Assembly (NCBI GenBank): GCA_028565635.1
Contig: JAOXYB010070612.1
Coordinates: 1 to 17,449 of the forward strand
Reading direction: 5' to 3'
DNA length: 17,449 bases
DNA from: Phoronis ovalis
Taxonomy: Eukaryota > Phoronida > Phoronidae
The translations under genes and the position numbers were made by a program. Of the stretch, positions 1 through 17,449 are shown in pieces. The number at the start of each line of letters is the position of its first letter. Positions within the stretch are counted from its first letter, which is position 1. The notes beneath the pieces were generated by a model. The model did no database searches, was not told the origin of the DNA, and saw only the letters and a list, made by a program, of their open reading frames with translations.

Positions 1-75
1 TCCGGGGGGGCATGCCCCCGGACCCCCCTAGATACGCGTGTGCCTTCGGCACACGCGCACCCGTTCGCAAACCTA
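1..75. repeat. GC-rich dispersed-repeat fragment at left edge
   Basis: A block rich in C and G stands out from the AT-rich surroundings. It contains the perfect palindrome GGGGGCATGCCCCC at 6-19, a run of C, and the small hairpin GCCTTCGGC near 43-51. A second GGGGCATGCCCC palindrome occurs at 11060-11071 in a coronin intron, which suggests a repeat family. The block is cut by the window edge, so its full length and class are unknown. The short reading frame through it is probably not a protein. Confidence 0.4.
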
Positions 76-148
76 CCTCTTTTCAACACAAATGGGTTGG
101 CAGGTATGTATTAATAATAAGGTTTAATATAATAATTAATATACTTAC

Positions 149-249
149 TTCTCTATCTCTAATGCAGCAACTTTCCTTTTCTCGTACATTCTGTCATTCA
201 ATGCCCGGACACAAGCCGCACTAAGCGGCGAAATATCTTTCTCATTCAT
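149..249 (-). CDS. VAC14: VAC14 first coding exon (partial gene, continues off left edge)
   Basis: This exon encodes 33 residues plus two bases of codon 34. It begins [10 protein letters not shown] and contains [19 protein letters not shown], which matches the very conserved N-terminus of animal VAC14. VAC14 is the HEAT-repeat scaffold that holds the kinase PIKfyve and the phosphatase FIG4 together on endosome and lysosome membranes to make PI(3,5)P2. The exon ends at a strong donor, GTAAGT at 148-143, in phase 2, and the remaining exons lie beyond the window. I chose the ATG at 249-247 because it aligns with the family start. An in-frame ATG at 339-337 would add 30 residues, rich in no recognisable motif, and cannot be excluded. 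Identification rests on memory of the family motif, not a search. Confidence 0.87.
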
Positions 250-322
250 GATTAAATCTGATTGCAAATGCACAAAAAGTAAACAGTCTAATTTAACATC
301 ACCTGCAGGTTGCCATTTTGTC

Positions 323-330
323 TCACGTGA
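323..330. promoter_or_regulatory. TCACGTGA E-box upstream of VAC14
   Basis: Perfect 8-bp palindrome TCACGTGA lies about 75 bp upstream of the VAC14 start codon. This is the core bound by bHLH-zip factors of the MITF/TFEB and USF type in animals. TFEB-class CLEAR sites are typical of lysosomal genes, which would fit VAC14. An 8-bp match can arise by chance, and the site may lie inside the 5' UTR. Confidence 0.4.
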
Positions 331-485
331 TCCACCCATTTCCTGTATTCTGCTTCGTCTGCTAGCAAGGCCAAGAGCTAGAAAGTATATAAAGATTTAG
401 TTAAGTTTTTATTTTGTCTCTTCTTTTAGTCTTCTACGGACAAATGTAAATAACATTTTCCGCGCTTTCGTATGCAGAGCCGAGG

Positions 486-539
486 TAACGTCACGAAACG
501 TGAAAGTTACTGATAATATAAATAGAACTGGGTATAAAA
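486..539 (+). promoter_or_regulatory. CRE-like site and TATA boxes facing away from VAC14
   Basis: In the plus direction there is TAACGTCA (486-493), a CRE-type element, then TATAAATA (517-524) and TATAAAA (533-539) within 50 bp, followed by a short GC-rich patch. Spacing resembles a TATA promoter firing rightward around 560-570, divergent from VAC14. No convincing coding sequence follows. The CRE-like site is near-palindromic and could equally serve VAC14 on the other strand. Confidence 0.3.
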
Positions 540-559
540 CACTCCGGCCCGGTAAAAAC

Positions 560-1370
560 CTCCAAAATTACGGATTCACTTCACGGACCAGCTAACACTT
601 TTTTAATTTGAAATCAAGTATTACTGTTATATGCATAAATCTACCTTTGCTAACGCAAAACTTCCAAGATATAGAATCTTAGGCATTCTGCATCGGATAT
701 TCTTTTTCACTTTATATCTTCGTTTACTGATGTCCCACTTTAGTACCAATGGTGTCACACAAGAGGTCGCTTATGAGCAGGACAGGCTTTGTATCAGTCT
801 ATCAATATTTAACTGTGCGCTCATTTCATAAATAATGTGTTTACAAACAAATACATTTATGATAACCTGTCTTATAAAAGAAAAAAATGCAAAGAGCTTA
901 AATGCACTTTTGAATAAAAAATTGAAGTAGGACGTTTTGCTTATTTTCACTACAAAACTGCATCTGATTTTTTTACCGGCGTGTTTTATTTTGATTTTGC
1001 GCAAAAAACGCCATTTTATTCTTATACACGTAAAATACAGGCAAAATCGTTTTTTTCATTCACGGTTAAAACTCTATCACCTTTGTCACGATTCATTTTC
1101 ATCATTGGCTAGGGCAACTGAAGTTGCTAGCTCAACAAAAGAACAAAACTGAGACTGAAAATATCAGTCACGGAAAGTTCCTAGTTCTTTTTCACGAATG
1201 CGTTCAACTTACGTTTTATATATTACGTATCTTGCGATATTGCATCCACATCGTAGTGTAGCTTGGAAAGTGGTAGCGCATTATGTAAACATTGGAAAAA
1301 AGTGTCATTTTACATTTTATATTACTGCTTACATCAGTCTAAACTAGGCTTAGAATAAAACAATTGAATC
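560..1370. other. Intergenic stretch, no gene seen
   Basis: AT-rich sequence with T- and A-runs. The reading frames of up to about 77 codons have low-complexity, hydrophobic translations with no family resemblance and no good exon borders. It would be the 5' flank of VAC14, or the body of any divergent transcript started from the TATA boxes near 517-539. Confidence 0.5.
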
Positions 1371-1378
1371 GATAAAAC

Positions 1379-1834
1379 GCCCGGGGGTCACACAATATAA
1401 AGTGATATGACGGGGATGCTCGGCTCTCAAGGGGTCCATATTTCGGCACAGCGTCCGGGTCAAGGGGTGATTTTTTGCTATTTATTTTACTTTGTCCGGG
1501 TCAAGGGCCTGTCATCTAGTGCTATATCTAACCCAAGATCTATCTCCCCCCCGGCGCTTTAAAGGGTACATTTTTTCATAAATTTCAAAGAAATCGGCAA
1601 AGAAAGTGCCCGGGAAACTGCCTTAAAAGAACTTAAAACATCTACTTTAATAAAAATTACAGGGATATTTTCCCTTATAAGAGTATTCTGGTCAAGGGGT
1701 AGGTTTTTCGATGATTTTTGTTTCAAGGTACTGTAGGTATTTTTCAAAATTCATCTCCCGGGCAGGGATTTTTCATATTTTTGTGCCTAGCATACCCGTA
1801 TATAATCTTTTGGAGTGACCCCCCGGGATAAAAC
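1379..1834. mobile_element. MITE-like element with terminal inverted repeats and target duplication
   Basis: The left end starts CCCGGGGGTCAC (1380-1391). The right end is GTGACCCCCCGGG (1815-1827), its inverted copy apart from one extra G. The match continues imperfectly inward for about 45 bp, with ACGGG-ATGCT-GGC shared between the two ends. ATAAAAC flanks both sides (1372-1378 and 1828-1834), and the match is 8 bp if the preceding G is counted. This looks like a target-site duplication and favours an 8-bp class such as hAT. Inside, the motif GGTCAAGGG recurs three times in one orientation (near 1458, 1499 and 1691). There is no transposase reading frame, so the element is non-autonomous. 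Confidence 0.72.
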
Positions 1835-2757
1835 CATTGTTAACTTTCTTTAAAATATATGCTAGATATATTGCCATTACTTCATCCCAACATTGTATTT
1901 GTAGGATGTATTTTAGCAAAATTAATAGCTGCTATAAACTGCATATTCATTTTCTCTATTTTCATGAGCATACATAAGAAAAAAATTACAATTGGAAATT
2001 TGAATCTTGTTTTAATGCAAAATGAAAATAAAGTTCATCAGATTTGGGCATGCTATATACTGTCACTCTGAACATCTAAGTTAACATATGGATACTTGTC
2101 ACCTACCATGGCTGTTATATCATATTGACTCATTCTGAATTGAGATACCAGTTCAGGAGCTTGCTTTGCTTAGCAATGAAGGAAACTCTGTAATTTTCAT
2201 AATTTATAAATGTTTGGTTTGTTTGAGGCGACTAATGAAGCAAATCCCATTATAACGCCGATGCCAACTGTTGCCAATATAATGCACATGTAATCGTTTG
2301 CCAGTTTTGTAGTAGCTAGTTTTGTGAGAAACATCTGTCGGTTCCCCTACAAGGATATGAATTATGCTGTTATGGTGTCGCATTTATAATTTCCAAGTGC
2401 CCACTATTTTTAGGATTAGTGTATCCTAATAAACGAAAGCTCTGATAATTTTTACTGGTGAAACCAGTTTAACAAAGAGATCTGCTTTTGCAGACAGATA
2501 CCCATCATAAATGGGCTAAGTGTCTAAAGGTTTAAAGCAGTCTTTCTATTTATTAGATAGAATTTTCAACAATGCGAAAATGTCAATTTTTTAGATTGAA
2601 GGCAAAAATGCTACATTAGTTAAAAAGAAAATTTACTTCCTTTTTGTCAGATTCTCAAAGGTTATTTATTAACAGAAACAGTTCAATTATTGCAACTGTT
2701 TTATCATATTTCTTCTAATAATTGCTTCTTCTAACGACTAAAATAGACTTCAAATCA
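1835..2757. other. Intergenic stretch, no gene seen
   Basis: AT-rich, no exon-like reading frame. A frame at 1859-2071 on the plus strand encodes hydrophobic, isoleucine-rich text typical of random AT-rich DNA. No repeat borders were recognised here. Confidence 0.45.
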
Positions 2758-3222
2758 TCATAGTACTACTTCGTCTTTGCAGTCACAATATAGACATGCC
2801 ACCACTTGCCATCTTGGGAACAAACATGGCTGCCAGTTGGCCATCTTGGAAGTGATCCAGGTCAAAATTATATCTAACCTGTATTTGCAAATATGAAGGT
2901 GATTGCATGGATAAAAACTAAAGGAGTTATTGCGAGACAAAGAAAGTGTTACAAAATGCTGAAACTTCGGAACAGTTGACCCACTTTCCAAGGTCATTCA
3001 AAAATACCATATAGCCTGTAGCAGCTGCCCACCTTTGAATCGTGCAGGTAGTGCTTCGTCATTGTGGCCATAAACTTCAAATGACAAGCATGGCTGCCAG
3101 TTTGGCCATATTGGAAGTAATCCTGAACAAAATTATATCTAACATGAACTTTGACACTTACCTTGTGCCTAATATGAAGATGATCCAATAAAAGTTACAG
3201 CTGTTATTACGAGACAATATAT
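2758..3222. repeat. Diverged tandem duplication, unit about 265-275 bp
   Basis: Two copies of the same sequence lie head to tail. Shared landmarks are CATGGCTGCCAGTTGGCCAT (2825; the 3089 copy has one extra T), AAAATTATATCTAAC, an AATATGAAG..GAT block, and GTTATT-CGAGACAA (ending 2940 and 3217). An additional TAGT..CTTCGTC..TTG block opens each unit. Offsets are 264 at the left landmark and 277 at the right, so indels separate the copies. The first copy also carries a short internal echo, GCCA-CTTGCCATCTTGG. It is probably a fragment of a dispersed repeat that duplicated locally. It has no coding potential. Confidence 0.68.
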
Positions 3223-4480
3223 GCCCTTCACTATAGTGTGATGAGCATAAAAAAACATTTACTTTAGTGAACTTTTTCAAATAAAAAAACACATTGCTTT
3301 TTCGTAAATTCAACAGAACATATTGAAATTTCAGATAAAACTGAAGAAACAATTGTTCAAGAGATAAATAGTGCAATATGTCCCTTATATCAGCAAGATA
3401 AAACTGTAGCAGTATTGGGACATGCACAACATTATAAAGCAGTAGATGGTAAATGGTATCTAGTATTTAGAGTTTCAACAATAAACAAATGAAATTTGTA
3501 AATAAATCGTTATATCTATATATTACCAGCACTTATATGATCAACAGAGCACTTTCAATTTGACATTATAAATTGCATAACCTTTTTTTCTATACTCTAC
3601 ATAAATTTATTATTTGCTACATGATAATAATAAACTGGCTTTGTTTAAATAACAAAACATCTACAAAGCTCGATGTGCTATAACAGATGATGCAAAAATT
3701 CATATAAACCACATATAAAAAAAACAATTCCACTGAATTTAACAGCAGTAAGCAGGATATTGCAAGTTCCTTTCCAATACAAATCAAATCCATTATCAGC
3801 ACAAAAAATAAAGTTTACCATACTTTAATGTAAAGTATCTGACTGTATGTGTATTTCAGTGGACCTTACAGTAGAGATGTCAGTGTCATTGATAGCAAAC
3901 TATCACTCCTGAAGAGTTTCCGTGTAAAGTTACATACCAACATATTAACCAATCAAATGCCACTTTTTTTTCAAGTTTGTATAAGCATTTCTTGAGTGAT
4001 CTGTGACTACAAACCAAACTTGGCATTTTTATATAGTGATATATGCAACAAATAATGGAACGCAAGAGTTTCTAACACTGAAGAGAATAATTTACTTAAT
4101 AGTACCCACTATTTGTTAACTTTACTCTTGCTATAAACCAAACCAATGCATATTAAGTCTATAGATACATGTTCACAGTTTGGAAATTTCTATCATATAT
4201 CTGCAAATTAATAAAGGCTGTTCTAATACAAAGAACAAAGACGCAACATGAGAATTTAAAGTAAAAGGATGTTTGCACAATTTTAGCTATCATGAAAATG
4301 GCAATTTTTTGGGATCAAAGAAATAATAACTGTCACTGATATTTCTGAAGTATACATTCTTACAAAGAAGCGCAACCATGAAAGCAGTAAATTTCCAAAC
4401 AAATGTATCATTAGAGATAACATTATTAGAAACAGCTAAACAAAATAGAACTTTAAAAAAAACAACCTCTCTAAATAACA
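3223..4480. other. Intergenic stretch, no gene seen
   Basis: AT-rich sequence with many A- and T-runs. Translations of its short frames are low complexity. An AATAAA on the minus strand at 4508-4503 could serve a long coronin 3' UTR, in which case this stretch lies just beyond the transcript. Confidence 0.4.
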
Positions 4481-5022
4481 ATTGAAAATTAGTTGCAACG
4501 AGTTTATTGCGACTTGAAACCAGTGACACAATTTAATCTACTTTTAAACATAACAATATGTAAACTATTAACCAAAGCAATAATAACTCCAGGAACCATC
4601 TTTAATGATATTGCTATAAGCACAGCAAAAATTGCGACCCTGTACGAAGCATGTTACAGTGATTTACATACAACGGAAATATCAATTGAATACACTGCCC
4701 TCCAATGTATATCATGCACACTTCGTTTTCACTGATTTCAGAGCAACAACTTTTGATGGAACTAAACACTCAGAAAGGCTACGATTCAGCACTAGTCCTG
4801 CCATCTACCAGGCTTGTCATGGTCATTTCTATTTTTGACATAATGGGATGTTTTGCTTCTAACAGAACACGGCACAATAGTTTTAATTTAAACATATTCC
4901 CAATCTTAAGGGAATGTTTAGCAACACTCGGATTAATTGCATACTATAGCCTAATAAATACAAACTACTAAGCTCAGAAACCATAGCCTTAGAAAGTTAC
5001 AAATTCGAAGTAGACTTTTGCT

Positions 5023-14982
<9,960 letters not shown>

Positions 14983-15183
14983 TTAAATAATGAATAGTGA
15001 AAAGAATTGAGTGTGCAGTTGGCTTTATGGAATTATGCCTACTAAGTACTATATATTGTACTGGTAACTGGTTTAGAACTGGTGGTTAAATATTGTATCG
15101 ATTTTACAATTAATTTAAACACATTTCAAAACGTTTCACGAGATTAAACAATCTTGAATGCTTTCAGATTGCAGTAAACTTAC

Positions 15184-15310
15184 CTGATTTGGTAACAGTT
15201 ATTTATTTCTGAGTAAAAATTAAAACTTCTATCCTCGTTTTTGATACTTCCCCATTCAGGACCGGCGGATAGGAAGTCAAAAAATCTCGCCACACCAAAG
15301 GTCGCCAGAC
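15184..15310 (-). other. CORO1: Coronin non-coding first exon (5' UTR; 5' end approximate)
   Basis: Strong donor CAG|GTAAGT (GT at 15183-15182) lies 209 bases before the acceptor that opens coding exon 2, so a 5' UTR exon ends at 15184. The start is not fixed by the sequence; I place it just downstream of the TCTCGCGAGA element. A possible upstream ORF of eight codons (ATG at 15255-15253, stop at 15231-15229) would lie in this exon. Confidence 0.6.
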
Positions 15311-15335
15311 AAATCTCGCGAGACCAACAAAATTG
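15284..15335 (-). promoter_or_regulatory. Coronin core promoter with TCTCGCGAGA and CCAAT
   Basis: A short GC- and CpG-richer island. It contains the perfect palindrome TCTCGCGAGA (15314-15323), an inverted CCAAT box reading correctly on the minus strand (15335-15331), and a second GCGAGATTT half-site (near 15284-15290). An ETS-like GGAAGT lies close by at about 15272. TCTCGCGAGA is the BANP-bound CGCG element of TATA-less, ubiquitously active mammalian promoters. No TATA box is seen. Direction and position fit the 5' UTR exon. Confidence 0.62.
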
Positions 15336-15345
15336 GGCCCAGAAA

Positions 15346-15840
15346 AGATGATTCAACAATCTGCAATCTATGTTAATTCGTAATGTAATATCGGGATAGG
15401 TTTTTATTTTATGAGATATTGTGCTGATTGTTAATCAAATACTTTGCTCAAGAAAATGTATGATAACATTGAGATATTTATTCATAGTGTACATTACAAA
15501 CCAGCACTATATGAATGCTTATTCCTGGGTTCTGTCCCCATCCTGCATGATGCCCTGGAAATGGGAGTATTGTATTTTATCTTTTTACGTTGGAAGAAAA
15601 AATCATATATTTAACCATATTCTTAATTTCTGAATTCTTTAGTGTGCCGGGGTTTTTTTTGAAAATTCTCGTTTCGCAAATCCACCTTATGGCCGACGGT
15701 AGTCCAGTTTGATCCTAGCGGTAAAAAACAAGTACCTCCGGGGAGTAGCTCCTATAATATTTGGGTGGAGGGGTACCTACTAGAAAATACGTAACTCCTC
15801 CAAAAAATTTACCCCGTCCTAGTTAAATTATTCTGCTTTG
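15346..15840. other. Upstream flank of coronin, no gene seen
   Basis: AT-rich, with a CCGGGG/CTCC-rich patch at 15720-15800. The patch includes AAGTACCTCC near 15730 and the inverse-like GGAGGGGTACCT near 15768, perhaps a degraded repeat. Frames here do not resemble known proteins. Confidence 0.4.
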
Positions 15841-15879
15841 TTTGACTGTTATGAAATATTTAATTTATTGTACACTATC

Positions 15880-16200
15880 TTCTCTGAAAAACCCATGCAT
15901 TCTATCCACCTCCAGCCAGCTCTCCGAACTAGGCCTGAGAAATATCACCCTATACCAGAGGCTACCCAAAAATAACCTCATTTCATATCAAATTTCAAGA
16001 AAATGGCAATCCAGTGGCCCTGGTCGACATCACATCATGTTAACTCATCCACAAACTCAAAGTGAGATGTAGCAATGCATCCCCTGTATCTCCTGTATCC
16101 CCGTACCCCCACAGCCTTGCGTTGCTTAGTGGGCGTGCGCCCCTCGGGGCGCCCCTGCGCTGGGTTCCTAATTCTGTCCAATCCATAGAACGTTTCACTG
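15880..16200. repeat. Probable dispersed-repeat remnant with GC hairpin
   Basis: Base composition shifts to C-rich. At 16137-16152 GCGCCCC and GGGGCGC form a perfect 7-bp stem around TC. CCCCTGTATCTCCTGTATCCC is a short internal duplication. Reading frames on both strands through this block are compositionally odd and lack exon borders, so I read it as repeat rather than gene. The edges are guesses. Confidence 0.35.
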
Positions 16201-17449
16201 AAGCTTCGATATGTGTAGATATATTGCCGGCAATTCATTTATATCTTAGGGGCAAATGTCATAAATATAATCTTAAATTATGGAAAAAAGATTTCTTAAT
16301 ACTGATACAATGATGATAGTAAAACCGTGGGGAAGCATTTCTTGGTTCTTGGATTCGCGACATTCCCTTGATCTTTGAAATAATGGTTAATAGTATATAT
16401 TCCTATAATTTTTATAAAATTGATATGTTAGCGGAGGTTTTATTTAGTGTCCTTTCTACGTTGATTTCTCTTTTGGTAGTTTGATTAGAAACAATACTTG
16501 TTAGTACTTGCCCAAGTTTTTTATATATTATGTACAAAAATCAAATAGAACTCAGTTTAACAGCAGCTTTAACGTCTATATAAAATTATTATCTATAAAT
16601 AGAAGTATAATTTCAGCAATTTTGCTGCAATTCGTATGGATAATCTTCATACTATAAATACATTGTTCAGACGCGCAAACACGACAGCAGGCAGCATCTG
16701 GAATGTCAAAAAATAGACAGTTGTAGGGCATACAATCCCATGCCTGAAAAAGAGAGACAGGTTGGTCTAGGAAAAGAATTCCAAAGACGATTTTTAGAAT
16801 CCGTTTGCTCATATGTTATAACACTAATTATGTTCCTGACTTTACATAAATATACCCTGGTGGCATTATTTGAAAAGCGGTTTAAGGGTAGAACAGTTTT
16901 TGCACTATAAAGTGCGTACTTTAAAAATGCTTGTCGAAACAAGTTAAACAAGGATATTAAATAGTCGACGCCTTCGGCGAATTTCCAGAAATTAGGCTCA
17001 CAGCAAAATAGTTATGTAATTTAGACCAAGTTTTTTTTTACCAAGAATTAAGTCATATACAACCTGTTTCAGATTGCAGTAAAGTTGGTAACGTATACTT
17101 TCTACTATTCATTCCATAAAATTAAGTGAATAAACGAAAGTTTCAAATGTAAAATACCCTCCAATTTACAATTAAAACTATGTAGCCACCCTGGGTGCGA
17201 CTCAAATCAATGGTTGGTACGCATATGCGAGAACAAAAACGCGTAAAAAGGATGATTTTTAAGAACAAAGCAGGTTAACGCGCGTTACATATTTAGGGTT
17301 ACATATACCTTATTTGATAAACTGTACGCGTTTTGGGTATCGAAATCCGGATCAAAACCGCCCTTGATAACTGCCAACGACGTTTACCTGGCATTTTCTA
17401 AAAAAAAAATCTAAACACATTTAAGGTATCTAAAATTTCTTCTAGTTAG
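16201..17449. other. Right-end intergenic stretch, no confirmed gene
   Basis: AT-rich, with the small hairpin CGCCTTCGGCG near 16969-16979 and CpG-bearing patches after 17210 (ACGCGT, GCGCGT). One minus-strand frame after a good acceptor at 16745-16744 is discussed as a finding, not called. Confidence 0.4.

Noticed and set aside
12-224. 70-codon plus-strand frame over the left-edge repeat
   Set aside because: It is antisense to the VAC14 exon and runs through a GC-rich repeat; the proline/arginine-rich start is a by-product of the C-run.
4290-4971. Several overlapping frames on both strands just left of exon 10B
   Set aside because: Translations are low-complexity, frames overlap one another, and none has splice borders or family similarity. 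They fall in or near a likely coronin 3' UTR.
15421-15633. Candidate divergent gene on the plus strand opposite coronin
   Set aside because: The 70-codon frame has no recognisable family, no downstream exons in frame and random-looking AT-rich composition.
16035-16313. Overlapping opposite-strand frames through the GC-rich block
   Set aside because: Composition follows the GC hairpin and repeat remnants, with no start context or conserved motif. GGTTCCTAATTC near 16162 recalled a tRNA T-loop, but no acceptor or anticodon stems could be built.

Overview
This is an AT-rich, intron-rich animal genomic window carrying parts of two conserved protein genes, both on the minus strand. Splice sites are canonical GT/AG, introns run from about 0.2 to 4.2 kb, and short inverted-repeat elements are scattered through non-coding DNA. 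There are no bacterial operons, rRNA, tRNA or CRISPR. The repeat styles (GGGGCATGCCCC palindromes, CCCGGGGG-TCAC terminal repeats) and the single type I coronin suggest a non-vertebrate, perhaps early-branching marine animal such as a sponge or cnidarian. The taxon is an inference I cannot confirm.

The main gene is a complete type I coronin (actin-binding WD40 protein) running right to left. A TCTCGCGAGA/CCAAT promoter lies near 15314-15335 and a non-coding first exon ends at 15184. Coding exons follow at 14973-14782, 10537-10285, 10034-9859, 9625-9509, 8974-8873, 8550-8344, 7905-7804 and 7496-7299, which together encode residues 1-449. The gene then ends in one of two homologous, frame-compatible terminal exons. 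Exon 10A (6431-6294) gives 494 aa and exon 10B (5190-5023) gives 504 aa. Each encodes its own C-terminal coiled coil with the R-I-x-x-L-E trimerisation signature. This duplicated, probably mutually exclusive trimerisation exon is the most interesting feature of the window.

The second gene enters at the left edge. Positions 249-149 on the minus strand are the first coding exon of VAC14, the scaffold of the PIKfyve/FIG4 lipid kinase complex. The rest lies beyond position 1. Its 5' flank holds a TCACGTGA E-box and, on the opposite strand, a CRE-like site followed by TATA boxes.

The 4.7 kb between the two genes and the 2 kb right of the coronin promoter have no convincing genes. They contain a 450-bp MITE-like element with 7-8 bp target duplications (1379-1834), a diverged tandem duplication (2758-3222) and GC-rich repeat fragments. 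Coronin introns hold a second MITE-like element (6510-7069), a 104-nt imperfect hairpin (10609-10712) and simple repeats. I see no wholly new multi-gene system. The novelty is in isoform architecture and regulatory or repeat structure.
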